64,000 nt of DNA, taken from an uncultured Bacteroidales bacterium. GTDB lineage: Bacteria > Bacteroidota > Bacteroidia > Bacteroidales > Paludibacteraceae. The stretch spans positions 1-64,000 of the forward strand of contig CAMHQP010000002.1 in NCBI GenBank assembly GCA_946187555.1, read 5' to 3'. Position 1 is the first letter of the stretch; every line of letters starts with the position of its first letter. The notes beneath the pieces are model-generated. The model was not told where the DNA came from, did not search any database, and saw nothing but the letters and a program-made list of their open reading frames with translations. The position numbers were made by a program, and so were the translations under genes. Positions 10,518 through 20,230 of this stretch are shown here, piece after piece.

Positions 10518-12665
10518 ATGAAAAAAATCCTTTGTACTTTGTACTTTGTCGCCTTGTCCCTTTGCCTGGCTTCGGCGACGGAGACAACCTTGTATTCCGA
10601 AGAGTTTACCTGTACGGACGATTGGTCCGGTTTTGCACAGATCGAGAAAGCTGCCCTCTCGGGTGCCACTGCAGGTGACCAAATCAATGTCTATGTCACC
10701 GCTATCAGTGCCGGAACAGAATGGCCGCAAGTCGCACTGCAGTATGTCGATGCAGCATGGGAATGGCATGATTTTGCAGATCCACACTCTTATGGCTTAT
10801 GGGATCAGACTGCTCCTGTTAAAGCGTCTATTGAACTGACGCAAGCCATGCTGGACAATGTAGAGGATGGACTTTATCTTATTGTTAAGGGTGCCGGCTT
10901 TACTGCTAACCTGATCACCCTCACCCACACGCCTTCGGAAGCCGGTAGCACCCAATCCATCTGGAGCGGTTCCAAAGATTTCGGTAACGCATGGGGCGAA
11001 TGGGAGACGCTCTCCGCATCGCTCTTCGCCAATGCCGTAGAAGGTCAACTGCTGCGTTTCCGCTTCACCGACCTCCGTGCCGGTGCACAACTCAAAGTAG
11101 GACGTTCCGATTGGGAAGTGATGGACGACACGGAGATCGTCAACCTCAGCGGTCGCTACCAGGACTTCACCGTCACTGCCACCATGCTGGCTAAACTCAA
11201 AGCCAACGGTACTATCATCAGCGGTTTAGGATTCACTCTGACCGAAGTGCTGCTCATTAACCCGGCTGACCTCCGAACGCTCAACCTTTTCGTACCGGTT
11301 ACCGACAACTGGACATATGCCGCACGTCCGTCCTTTACTATCCACGTAGAAAACCCCTATGACGAAGCGGTTACTGCCAATGCAGAGATAGAGATAGCTA
11401 CCGATAAGATGGCACCGGTGGATACATTGCACGCGGTGGTGAATATCCCGGCTAACGGTTCAGACAATATCGTCTTTACGACCGAAAACGACCTCGAAGC
11501 AGGTTTCTATAAAGCCACCTGCATCGTCAACGATGATCTGGCACGCGCTTTTGTTTTTGCTATCAACCCGACTGCAGCCGTTTCCGCTCCGGACGCGCAA
11601 GCTGACTTCGCTTCATTTTGGGCTGCGGCTAAGACCCAACTCGAAGCCATCGAGATGAACCCTGTCCTCACCGAGATAACCGCCAAATCGACGGCAGCAC
11701 GTAAAGTTTATCTCGTGGAGTTCAACTCCATCCCCGATGGCCTCACCGGTGACCCGGTAGTTGTTCGCGGATACTACTGCGAGCCCCAAGACGGACAACC
11801 GCACCCCGTCATCATGCACTATCTCGGTTATGACTCCGGTTATCGTCCGGGTGGTCAGGATGTCAAACCTTACTGCCCCTCCGGTGATGCGGAACCGACC
11901 TATGCCGAGTTCTATCTCTCTACCCGTGGACAGAGTATCAATAACCGTGCGGCCGAAGAACGCGAAGCAGACGGTAAGGGTGATTTCGTGAACACTTACG
12001 GAGACTGGTTTGCCTTCCACTTCGGCGACAAGGACAGTTACTACTACCGCGGTGCGTTCATGGATTGCGTGCAGGCCATCCGTTTCATGGCAACCCGCCC
12101 GACTTCGGATATGAACAACCTCTTCGGTGAAGGTCAGAGTCAAGGAGGAGCATTCACCTATGCGGCAGCTGCACTGAGTGATCATCCATTCCGTGCGATC
12201 GCACCGGGTATCGCTTTCCTCGGTGACTTCCCCGACTATTTCGATATTGTCAACTGGCCGGCATACGTGGCTCGTGAGAACCAAGGCACCATGACCGATG
12301 CCGAGATGTTCGCCTTCCTCTCGTATTTCGATACCAAGAACCTCGCACCGTCCATCACGGCGGCTACGTACGCATGCCTCGGTCTCCAAGACAATGTCTG
12401 CCCGCCGCATACGAATATCGCACCCTATAACAACCTCACCGTCACCGATAAACAACTCGTCATCAACCCCGAACTGATGCATCAGGTTTCCGGTACGTGG
12501 TACAACGAGATGATGGCTTTCTTTGCCGCTCATATGGACAATACCCCCACAGGAGTGGAGAGTATTCAGCATTCAGTTGTCAGCAATCAGAAATACTTTC
12601 GCAACGGACAAATGATCATTGTTCGTGATAACAAAATCTATAACGCATTAGGTCAACAATTATGA
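10518..12665 (+). CDS. Secreted acetyl xylan esterase-like (AXE1/CE7) with N-terminal beta-rich modules and C-terminal tail
   Basis: 'GEGQSQGGAFTYAAAALSD', 'GLQDNVCPPHTNIAPYNNL'; module 'QSIWSGSKDF...'; tail FRNGQMIIVRDNKIYNALGQQL; start at 10518 (MKKILCTLYF). Confidence 0.8.
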   Translation: MKKILCTLYFVALSLCLASATETTLYSEEFTCTDDWSGFAQIEKAALSGATAGDQINVYVTAISAGTEWPQVALQYVDAAWEWHDFADPHSYGLWDQTAPVKASIELTQAMLDNVEDGLYLIVKGAGFTANLITLTHTPSEAGSTQSIWSGSKDFGNAWGEWETLSASLFANAVEGQLLRFRFTDLRAGAQLKVGRSDWEVMDDTEIVNLSGRYQDFTVTATMLAKLKANGTIISGLGFTLTEVLLINPADLRTLNLFVPVTDNWTYAARPSFTIHVENPYDEAVTANAEIEIATDKMAPVDTLHAVVNIPANGSDNIVFTTENDLEAGFYKATCIVNDDLARAFVFAINPTAAVSAPDAQADFASFWAAAKTQLEAIEMNPVLTEITAKSTAARKVYLVEFNSIPDGLTGDPVVVRGYYCEPQDGQPHPVIMHYLGYDSGYRPGGQDVKPYCPSGDAEPTYAEFYLSTRGQSINNRAAEEREADGKGDFVNTYGDWFAFHFGDKDSYYYRGAFMDCVQAIRFMATRPTSDMNNLFGEGQSQGGAFTYAAAALSDHPFRAIAPGIAFLGDFPDYFDIVNWPAYVARENQGTMTDAEMFAFLSYFDTKNLAPSITAATYACLGLQDNVCPPHTNIAPYNNLTVTDKQLVINPELMHQVSGTWYNEMMAFFAAHMDNTPTGVESIQHSVVSNQKYFRNGQMIIVRDNKIYNALGQQL
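12567..12594. repeat. Heptamer array CAGCATT CAGTTGT CAGCAAT CAGAAAT (in the esterase, before the tail)
   Basis: Four units. Confidence 0.55.
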
Positions 12666-13825
12666 AATACGCAGATAAAGTAAAAGCGCTTCGCGAAGCG
12701 CATGAATCGTTCTTGGCACTCAAGAACGAACCCGTAGAGTTCAGTAACGGTATTTATCAGAAATACCAGTATCCCATCCTCACCGCGGAACACACACCGC
12801 TCGAATGGCGATATGACTTCAATGAGAAAGACAACCCCTTCCTCATGCAGCGCATCATGATGAATGCGGTCCTCAATGCCGGAGCCATCAAGTTCAACGG
12901 CAAATACACCGTTGTAGCTCGCGTGGAAGGAGCAGATCGCAAGTCTTTCTTCGCCGTAGCGCAGTCCGACAACGGTATCGACGGTTGGCGGTTCTGGGAT
13001 GAACCGATCACCATGCCCGATGGCGAGAACGCACCTGCGACCAACGTCTATGACATGCGTCTCACGCAGCACGAAGATGGCTTTATCTATGGCATCTTCT
13101 GCGTCGAGCGTCACGACGAGACCAAACCCTTCGACACCTCTGCCGCTACCGCTGCGGCCGGTATAGCGCGCACCAAAGACCTCATTCATTGGGAGCGTCT
13201 CAAAGACCTCTCGTCCCTCTGCCAGCAGCGTAACGTCGTCCTCCATCCGGAGTTTGTAGATGGCAAATACGCCCTCTATACCCGTCCCCAAGACGGCTTT
13301 ATCGACACCGGAAAGGGTGGCGGCATCGGTTGGACGCTCACGGAGGACATCTGCCATGCGGAGGTACGCAACGAACGTATCATCTTCGGTCGTAATTACC
13401 ATACCATCTATGAGGTCAAGAACGGCGAAGGACCGGCTCCTATCAAGACCGCCCAAGGCTGGCTTCATCTTGCACACGGTGTACGCAACACTGCTGACGG
13501 TCTGCGTTATGTGCTCTATATGTACATGACTGCACTTGATGACCCGACCCGCATCATTGCCAAACCCGGCGGTTGGTTCCTCATCCCCGAAGGATACGAA
13601 TACATCGGTGATGTGATGAACGTCGCCTTCGCCAACGGTTGGATAGCGGACGAAGATGGCAAAGTCTTCATCTACTACGCTTCGGCAGACACCCGCCTCC
13701 ATGTAGCCACCACTACTGTGGAGCAGCTTCTTGACTACTGCCTTCATACCCCCGAAGACGGTCTTACCACCGGAGCTTCCGTCGAGACCATCAAAGCCCT
13801 CATCGCAAAAAATCATAAATCATAA
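12662..13825 (+). CDS. GH130 beta-1,4-mannosyl-glucose/mannooligosaccharide phosphorylase
   Basis: 'NAVLNAGAIKFNGKYTVVARVEGADRKSFFAVAQSDNGIDGWRFWDEP', 'ATNVYDMRLTQHEDG'. Confidence 0.93.
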   Translation: MKYADKVKALREAHESFLALKNEPVEFSNGIYQKYQYPILTAEHTPLEWRYDFNEKDNPFLMQRIMMNAVLNAGAIKFNGKYTVVARVEGADRKSFFAVAQSDNGIDGWRFWDEPITMPDGENAPATNVYDMRLTQHEDGFIYGIFCVERHDETKPFDTSAATAAAGIARTKDLIHWERLKDLSSLCQQRNVVLHPEFVDGKYALYTRPQDGFIDTGKGGGIGWTLTEDICHAEVRNERIIFGRNYHTIYEVKNGEGPAPIKTAQGWLHLAHGVRNTADGLRYVLYMYMTALDDPTRIIAKPGGWFLIPEGYEYIGDVMNVAFANGWIADEDGKVFIYYASADTRLHVATTTVEQLLDYCLHTPEDGLTTGASVETIKALIAKNHKS

Positions 13826-13842
13826 ATTTGAAATCCTAAATG
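13810..13842. repeat. Heptamer array AAATCAT AAATCAT AAATTTG AAATCCT AAATG (GH130/GPH junction)
   Basis: Contains stop of GH130 and start of GPH. Confidence 0.8.
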
Positions 13843-15231
13843 CGTAAGCTCCTCCGTCATATAGGTTACGGTTTCGGCGATATGTCCTCGTCGATGTTCT
13901 GGAAAGTGTTTTCCTATTATCTGCCGTTCTTTTACAGCAATATCTTCGGTCTCTCGCTCAAAGATGCCGGGGTCATCCTGCTCGTCACCCGTATCTGGGA
14001 TGCCGTGTCTGACCCGATGATGGGTATCCTGGCTGACCGAACGAACACACGATGGGGCAAATACCGTCCGTACCTGCTCTTTGTGGCTCCGCTGTTCTCC
14101 ATCGCCGGCATCCTGCTCTTTACTACACCCGACTGGTCGTATGGCGCAAAGCTCGTTTGGGCATACGTCACCTACATCCTCATGATGACCGTCTATACCG
14201 GTATCAACGTGCCCTACGGAGCTATGCTCGGCGTCATGACTGATGACTCCAACGAGAAGACCGTCTATTCGTCTTTCCGTATGTTCTTTGCCTACGGCGG
14301 GTCGTTCCTCGCGCTCTTCCTGTGGGAGCCCCTGTGTAATGCCCTCGGCGGGTACAACAGCCCCCAAGGATGGTTCTGGGCAATGGTCGTCATAGCCTCC
14401 GCATGCTTCCTCCTCTTCCTCTGCTGTTTCTCGCTGACTAAGGAAGAGCTCAAAACGGTCTCTACCGTCTCTATCGGTAAAGATTTCAAGTCCCTCCTGT
14501 CGAACAAACCATGGTGGATACTCATCGGCGCAGCACTCTGTTTCAACCTCTTCTGTACTGTCCGCGGGGCTACTGTCGCGTATTATTTCGCGGATATCAT
14601 CCCTGCCGGAGCACGACTGGCTATCGGGCCGTGGTCGTTTCTCTTTTATGCCGGACTCTTCCTCGCCGTCGGCGAAGTGAGCAACATGATAGGTGTAGCA
14701 GTCTGCGTACCCCTCGCAGCGCGGTTCGGTAAGAAATCGACCTTCATCGCGGTCAACATCGGGCTCTGCATCCTGTCCGTCCTGTTCTTCTTTATCCCGA
14801 TGTCGCAGACAGGTTTCTGGCTCATGCTCATCGCGCAGGTACTCATCTCTATCCTCACCGGTGTCATGTCACCCCTCGTATGGTCCATGTATGCCGATGT
14901 GAGCGACTATGCGGAGCAACGCTTCAAAACAGCCTCCACAGGTCTCATCTTCTCCTCTTCGTCCATGGCGCAGAAATTCGGTGGCGCTATCGGCGGTTCG
15001 GCCGCCTTATGGCTGCTCGCCGGCTTCGGCTATATAACCGACCCTGCACTCACCTCCGCTGCCACCTTTGCCGGACAACCCGAGGATGCCCTCACTTGTC
15101 TGAAGTGCCTCATGTCATTCATACCGGCGCTTGTCAGCCTCATCGCCGTGCTCGTCGTGTCATTCTATCCACTCACGACGGCACGCATGAAAGAAATAGA
15201 TGCTCAACTTCAAATACAACGCGCACAATGA
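13840..15231 (+). CDS. GPH-family (glycoside-pentoside-hexuronide) sugar:cation symporter
   Basis: 'LLVTRIWDAVSDPMMGILADRTNTRWGKYRPYLL', ~12 hydrophobic segments. Confidence 0.9.
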   Translation: MRKLLRHIGYGFGDMSSSMFWKVFSYYLPFFYSNIFGLSLKDAGVILLVTRIWDAVSDPMMGILADRTNTRWGKYRPYLLFVAPLFSIAGILLFTTPDWSYGAKLVWAYVTYILMMTVYTGINVPYGAMLGVMTDDSNEKTVYSSFRMFFAYGGSFLALFLWEPLCNALGGYNSPQGWFWAMVVIASACFLLFLCCFSLTKEELKTVSTVSIGKDFKSLLSNKPWWILIGAALCFNLFCTVRGATVAYYFADIIPAGARLAIGPWSFLFYAGLFLAVGEVSNMIGVAVCVPLAARFGKKSTFIAVNIGLCILSVLFFFIPMSQTGFWLMLIAQVLISILTGVMSPLVWSMYADVSDYAEQRFKTASTGLIFSSSSMAQKFGGAIGGSAALWLLAGFGYITDPALTSAATFAGQPEDALTCLKCLMSFIPALVSLIAVLVVSFYPLTTARMKEIDAQLQIQRAQ

Positions 15232-16385
15232 CCCCTTCTGAATTAAAACAGTCTGCGCAGCAGATATTGGAGAATAACATCCTCCGCTTCTGGTCGGAAC
15301 ACATGGTCGATAACGAACATGGAGGGTTCTATGGTCGCATGGACGGAAACAACATCCTCCATCCCGAAGCCGAGAAAGGAGCCGTGCTTAACGCCCGTAT
15401 CTTGTGGACGTTCGCTTCCGCGACGCGCATCCTCCATCGTATGCCTTATCGCATCCTTGCCGCACGAGCCAAAGACTCCCTTATCACGCATTTCATGGAT
15501 CCCCAATATGGAGGGGTTTATTGGTCACTTAATGCCGATGGTTCACCCCTTGACACCAAGAAACAAACCTATGCCATTGCCTTTGCAATCTACGGTCTGG
15601 TAGAGTACCATCGCGCTACCGGAGATAAAGAAGCCCTCGATACGGCGATTCGACTCTTCGAAGATATCGAAGCACACGCTTTCGATGCCGTGAACGTAGG
15701 CTACATCGAAGCCCTCACACGCGACTGGCAACCCATCGCCGATATGCGACTCTCCGAATCGGATGAGAACGGTTCGCGCACCATGAACACCCATCTCCAT
15801 GTGCTCGAAGCATACACTAACCTCTATCGTGTGTACAAAGACCCCCGCGTAGCGCAACAACTGCGCGTACTCATCTCCATCTTCGTCAACCGACTCTTCA
15901 ACCCTGCTAACGGACACCTAGGCTTGTTCTTTGACGATGAATGGAAACCCCTCACCGGTAACCCGTCACCCGTAACCCGTCACCTTTATAGCCCCGGACA
16001 TGATATCGAGGCCGCATGGCTCCTTCGTGAAGCACTCATCGTACTCGGAGACCAAGAACTCCTGCAACAGACCCTTCCCGTCTGCCGACGACTCGCAGTG
16101 GCAGCACGAGATGGTATTCTCAAAGAAACACAATGGTGGTGCTACGCAGAAGCCGTGGTCGGATATGTCGATCAATACCAGGACATCCGTGACCCGCATC
16201 AATGGCTGATGGCTCTCAAAGCCTTCGATTTCATCCAATCGCATCTCCTTGACCGCGAACACGGTGAGTGGTTCTGGTCCATCCTTCCCGATGGCACACC
16301 CGACCGATCCAACGACAAAGCCGGGTTCTGGAAATGTCCCTACCATAATTCCCGCATGTGTTACGAGTTAATAGAAAGATTATAA
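15228..16385 (+). CDS. N-acylglucosamine 2-epimerase family / cellobiose 2-epimerase
   Basis: 'FWSEHMVDNEHGGFYGRMDGNN', 'YSPGHDIEAAWLLREA', 'GEWFWSI'; start ATG 15228 overlaps the GPH stop. Confidence 0.9.
   Translation: MTPSELKQSAQQILENNILRFWSEHMVDNEHGGFYGRMDGNNILHPEAEKGAVLNARILWTFASATRILHRMPYRILAARAKDSLITHFMDPQYGGVYWSLNADGSPLDTKKQTYAIAFAIYGLVEYHRATGDKEALDTAIRLFEDIEAHAFDAVNVGYIEALTRDWQPIADMRLSESDENGSRTMNTHLHVLEAYTNLYRVYKDPRVAQQLRVLISIFVNRLFNPANGHLGLFFDDEWKPLTGNPSPVTRHLYSPGHDIEAAWLLREALIVLGDQELLQQTLPVCRRLAVAARDGILKETQWWCYAEAVVGYVDQYQDIRDPHQWLMALKAFDFIQSHLLDREHGEWFWSILPDGTPDRSNDKAGFWKCPYHNSRMCYELIERL
15954..15984. repeat. Heptamer array ACCGGTA ACCCGTC ACCCGTA ACCCGTC (in epimerase)
   Basis: Four units; peptide TGNPSPVTRH. 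Confidence 0.75.
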
Positions 16386-16386
16386 T

Positions 16387-17373
16387 ATGAAACCATATAA
16401 ATTCGATCCGTATCTAAAAACCACCATCTGGGGTGGTTACCAAATAGCCCCGTTCAAGGGCATCTTCACGGCCCAACCCAATATCGGAGAATCATGGGAG
16501 ATATCCGGCGTGCCCGGTCATGAGTCCGTGGCTATTGAGCGAGGCATCATCGGCGATGTCGATCTCGGTCTCAACCTCACCCAACTCATCGACAAATACA
16601 AAGGACTCCTCGTCGGTGACCGCGTATATAAGAAGTTCGGAAACAAATTCCCGCTCCTTGTCAAATTCATCGACTCCCGACAAGACCTCTCCGTCCAAGT
16701 GCATCCCGATGACAAGCTCGCTCAGAAGCGTCACGGCTGCGCCGGAAAAACCGAGATGTGGTACGTCATCAAAGCCGATGTGGGCTCCAAGATTTACGCA
16801 GGTCTTAAGAAACCCATCACGCCCGAAGAGTACGAACGTCTTGTTGCGCCCGTAGCCGGTAACCCCTCACCCGTAACCCCTAACCCCTTCCTGGACGTTA
16901 TCGCTACGCACGAGGCGCACCAGGGAGACCTTTATTTCCTGCCTGCCGGTCGTCTTCATGCCATCGGTGCGGGTAACTTCCTTGCCGAGATACAGCAGAC
17001 CTCGGATATCACCTATCGCGTCTATGACTTCGGTCGCGTCGATGCAGCCGGCAAACCACGCGAGCTGCATATTGAGCAAGCCAAGGAAGCCATTGACTAC
17101 CAGGTTTGGCCCGAGTACCGTACCTCCTACGACTCCACAAAACCCAACTCCGAACTCATTCACTGTCCGTACTTCACCGTCAACCGCGTCGTCGTACAGG
17201 TTGCCGCAGAAGTCGATCTTCATACCGACTCCTTCGTGGTCGTTGTATGTCTCTGGGGCGAAGCAAACATCAACGGCATTCGTGTCAAACAAGGAGAAAC
17301 ACTCCTCGTTCCCGCCTCCGAGAATGTCCTCTACATCTTCGGTAATGCTACTTTCCTTACCGCTACGATGTAA
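16387..17373 (+). CDS. manA: Mannose-6-phosphate isomerase, class I
   Basis: 'GESWEISGVPGHESVAIERG', 'PLLVKFIDSRQDLSVQVHPDD', 'GKTEMWYVI', 'FLPAGRLHAIGAGNFLAEIQQTSDITYRVYDFGR'. Confidence 0.94.
   Translation: MKPYKFDPYLKTTIWGGYQIAPFKGIFTAQPNIGESWEISGVPGHESVAIERGIIGDVDLGLNLTQLIDKYKGLLVGDRVYKKFGNKFPLLVKFIDSRQDLSVQVHPDDKLAQKRHGCAGKTEMWYVIKADVGSKIYAGLKKPITPEEYERLVAPVAGNPSPVTPNPFLDVIATHEAHQGDLYFLPAGRLHAIGAGNFLAEIQQTSDITYRVYDFGRVDAAGKPRELHIEQAKEAIDYQVWPEYRTSYDSTKPNSELIHCPYFTVNRVVVQVAAEVDLHTDSFVVVVCLWGEANINGIRVKQGETLLVPASENVLYIFGNATFLTATM
16855..16887. repeat. Heptamer array GCCGGTA ACCCCTC ACCCGTA ACCCCTA (in manA)
   Basis: Four units; peptide AGNPSPVTPNP. Confidence 0.75.
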
Positions 17374-17385
17374 AAACAAATACCT

Positions 17386-18543
17386 ATGAACAAACAATTA
17401 CTCCTCAATGCTTTTGCCGACAAATTCGCTGGAGCGAATGGCAATGTTTATGCCTCTCCGGGACGTATCAACCTCATTGGAGAACATACCGACTACAACG
17501 GCGGTTTCGTCTTTCCGGGTGCCGTAGAACAAGGTATCATGGCGGTTATCCGTCCCAACGACACCGATACCATCCGCGCCCTCTCGCTGGACCTCAACGA
17601 ATATGGCGAATGGCCGGTCAATGATTCGAATGGACCGAAAGAGACCTGTCTCCGTTTTGTCTATGGTGTAGCGCGTGAACTGATCGAACGAGGTGTAGCC
17701 GTTCGCGGTTTTGATACCGTCTTCGCCGGTGATGTTCCTCTCGGTGCAGGTATGTCTTCGTCTGCAGCACTGGAGAGCTGTTTCGCTTTCGGTCTCAATG
17801 ACCTCTTCCACGGCTCCATCTCCAAATGGGATATGGTACTGGCCGGACAGGCAACCGAACACAAGTATATCGGCTGCAACTGCGGTATCATGGATCAGTT
17901 CGCTTCCGTCTTCGGTCAGGCAGGCAAACTCATACGCCTCGACTGCCGCAGTCGTGAGTTCGAGTATTTCCCGTTCGACCCCAAAGGCTACAAACTGGTG
18001 CTCGTCAACTCCTGCGTCAAACATGAACTCGCCGGTTCGCCCTATAACGACCGTCGCCGTTCCTGCGAAACTGTCACCAAAGCCATCCATGCCCTCCATC
18101 CCGACCGTAAGATAGAGACCCTGCGCGACTGCTCTTGGGAGGATTTAGAGGCTGTTAAAGATATCTGTTCTGCCGAAGATATCCAACGTGCTACCTTCGT
18201 TCTCGGAGAAAAAGACCGTGTCCTCGCTGTCTGCGATGCACTCCTCAAGGGAGACTATAATGAGGTAGGTCGTCAGATGTACCGCACGCACGAGGGTTTG
18301 AGCAAGGAATACGAAGTAAGCTGCGAGGAGTTGGATTTTCTCAACGAACTCGCCAAAGAGTGCGGCGTCACCGGTTCACGTATCATGGGTGGCGGTTTCG
18401 GAGGATGCACGATCAACCTGGTCAAAGACGATCTGTATGAATCGTTCACGAAGCGTGCCGTAGAGGCTTTTGAGGCCAAATATGGACATAAACCCGTTAT
18501 TATTGATGTGGTTATCGGTGATGGCAGCCGTAAAATCGAATAA
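17386..18543 (+). CDS. galK: Galactokinase
   Basis: 'SPGRINLIGEHTDYNGGFVFPGA', 'DVPLGAGMSSSAALE', 'GSRIMGGGFGGCTINLV'. Confidence 0.96.
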   Translation: MNKQLLLNAFADKFAGANGNVYASPGRINLIGEHTDYNGGFVFPGAVEQGIMAVIRPNDTDTIRALSLDLNEYGEWPVNDSNGPKETCLRFVYGVARELIERGVAVRGFDTVFAGDVPLGAGMSSSAALESCFAFGLNDLFHGSISKWDMVLAGQATEHKYIGCNCGIMDQFASVFGQAGKLIRLDCRSREFEYFPFDPKGYKLVLVNSCVKHELAGSPYNDRRRSCETVTKAIHALHPDRKIETLRDCSWEDLEAVKDICSAEDIQRATFVLGEKDRVLAVCDALLKGDYNEVGRQMYRTHEGLSKEYEVSCEELDFLNELAKECGVTGSRIMGGGFGGCTINLVKDDLYESFTKRAVEAFEAKYGHKPVIIDVVIGDGSRKIE

Positions 18544-18546
18544 GCT

Positions 18547-19794
18547 ATGAAACACTCCAATTCATTACGTATCATCACCATCATCGCGATGATGTTTCTC
18601 TACGCGATGATCTCGTTTGTAACGAACCTGGCTGCTCCTGTAGGTAAGATATGGGGAGCATCTTTTGACGACCCTGCTCAGGCCGAGCGGATGGGTATGC
18701 TAGGCAACCTGTTCAATTTTCTGGCCTACCTGATCATGGGTATACCGGCGGGTAATTTCCTGGCTAAACACGGCTATAAGAAAACGGCGCTGACGGCTAT
18801 CTTCCTCGGCTTCATCGGTATTGCTATCCAGTGGATGAGCGGTATCTTTGACAGTTTTGCTGTCTATCTGGGCGGCGCGCTGATATGCGGTTTCTGCGTG
18901 TGTATGCTGAATACCGTGGTGAACCCGATGCTGAACCTCTTAGGCGGTGGCGGTAACCGTGGTAACCAGTTGAATCTCATTGGCGGTACGCTGAACTCGC
19001 TGTCGGGCGCGCTGACGCCGATGCTGGTGGGCGCTATTATAGGAGAGAGCCTGGCCGGCAAGGAGATCGATGATGTCAATGTCGTGCTGTATATCGCGAT
19101 GGCTGTCTTTGCTTTGGTATATCTGATCATTCGTCTGACACCTATTGCGGAGCCTTCGAAGACAGGAGAGGACGTAGTTTATGAGCGCAGTCCGTGGTCC
19201 TTCCGGCACCTGACACTGGGCGTGATTGCAATCTTCTTCTATGTCGGTGTCGAGATCGGTATCCCCGCTACGCTCATCAGTTATCTGACGCCGAAAGTGG
19301 GATTTGCAGTAGCCGGTATGATAGCAGGACGGTATTGGGTGATGATGCTCATCGGCCGTTTTATCGGTTCGGCTATCGGCGGTAAGGTCAGCAGCCGTAT
19401 AATGGTCATCTGTGTGGCGAGCGTAGCGATAGCCTTGATGGTTGCGGCTATGCTGATTGGAGACAGTATAATGACGAAGACTTTTGTGCAGGGCTCTGTG
19501 ATGGATATACCGCTGGCTTCGACGCTGCTGGTGCTCTGCGGCCTCTGTACATCGGTCATGTGGGGCTCTATATTCAATATGGCCACTGAAGGGCTTGGCA
19601 AATATACGGCCAAGGCTTCGGGTATTTTTATGATGATGGTTCTCGGCGGTGGTGTGGTACCGTATATCCAGAGTATTATAGCAGGGCATGACTGCCTGCT
19701 CAGCTATATGGTACCGGTTATCGGTGTGGCTTATATCCTGTTTTACGCGCTTTGGGGCAGTAAGAATGTAAATAAGGACATCAAAGTGGATTAA
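18547..19794 (+). CDS. MFS sugar transporter
   Basis: ~12 hydrophobic segments; 'NLFNFLAYLIMGIPAGNFLAKHGYKKTALTAIFLGFIGIAIQWMSG'. Confidence 0.85.
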   Translation: MKHSNSLRIITIIAMMFLYAMISFVTNLAAPVGKIWGASFDDPAQAERMGMLGNLFNFLAYLIMGIPAGNFLAKHGYKKTALTAIFLGFIGIAIQWMSGIFDSFAVYLGGALICGFCVCMLNTVVNPMLNLLGGGGNRGNQLNLIGGTLNSLSGALTPMLVGAIIGESLAGKEIDDVNVVLYIAMAVFALVYLIIRLTPIAEPSKTGEDVVYERSPWSFRHLTLGVIAIFFYVGVEIGIPATLISYLTPKVGFAVAGMIAGRYWVMMLIGRFIGSAIGGKVSSRIMVICVASVAIALMVAAMLIGDSIMTKTFVQGSVMDIPLASTLLVLCGLCTSVMWGSIFNMATEGLGKYTAKASGIFMMMVLGGGVVPYIQSIIAGHDCLLSYMVPVIGVAYILFYALWGSKNVNKDIKVD

Positions 19795-19903
19795 ACTCTC
19801 CATCTTCCCCCATTACATCACCGCCTCCAACGGCAACTTCTGGAATAACTACGGCTACTAAATACCGTACCTTACAACAATCATAATACTATTTTGTCGA
19901 AAG

Positions 19904-19934
19904 GCGATCCACTTCGGTGGGTCGCTTTTTTTTT
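19904..19934 (+). terminator. Rho-independent terminator after the PUL
   Basis: GCGATCCA-CTTCGG-TGGGTCGC followed by TTTTTTTTT. Confidence 0.85.
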
Positions 19935-19959
19935 GTCTAATTTTTAAAATTTTCACAAC

Positions 19960-20175
19960 ATGTTTTACCAATTGGAATCAACGACCGAGCGTCGTAACAG
20001 AAAACATCAAAACATCAAAAACCTCTTCATGCAACTCACCATCAATGAAGGCATGTCCTTCATGGAAGCCTACGAAGCTGTTGGCTATGTGTTCTACGAA
20101 CAAGCCGATGCTATTCGCAAGATTTTAGCCTCCATCAACAAAAGTGGGAAAAATTCCCACAACCAATCCAAATAA
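19960..20175 (+). CDS. Small hypothetical protein (71 aa)
   Basis: ORF with plausible composition; first gene of the small-gene island. Confidence 0.5.
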   Translation: MFYQLESTTERRNRKHQNIKNLFMQLTINEGMSFMEAYEAVGYVFYEQADAIRKILASINKSGKNSHNQSK

Positions 20176-20181
20176 AACCAC

Positions 20182-20189
20182 TACCTTTG
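20182..20189 (+). promoter_or_regulatory. Bacteroidetes -7 promoter motif TACCTTTG
   Basis: Matches TAnnTTTG upstream of the HNH gene. Confidence 0.55.
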
Positions 20190-20207
20190 CACCGGATTTC
20201 CAAATAA

Positions 20208-20230
20208 GGCTGGCGCCAGCCATAATTTTT
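20208..20230 (+). terminator. Terminator/attenuator-like palindrome GGCTGGCGCCAGCC + T-rich tract
   Basis: 14-nt perfect palindrome followed by ATAATTTTTT, just downstream of a promoter motif. Confidence 0.55.

Noticed and set aside
12653-13816. 387-aa minus-strand ORF antisense to GH130
   Set aside because: Shadow ORF of almost identical span to a clear GH130 gene; no recognisable domain. Other long antisense ORFs (for example 9179-10297, 11613-12572, 54357-55436) rejected for the same reason.
19780-19861. Open frame reading ...KWIKLSIFPHYITASNGNFWNNYGY* after the MFS gene
   Set aside because: No start codon and too short to assign; could be a gene remnant but cannot be supported.
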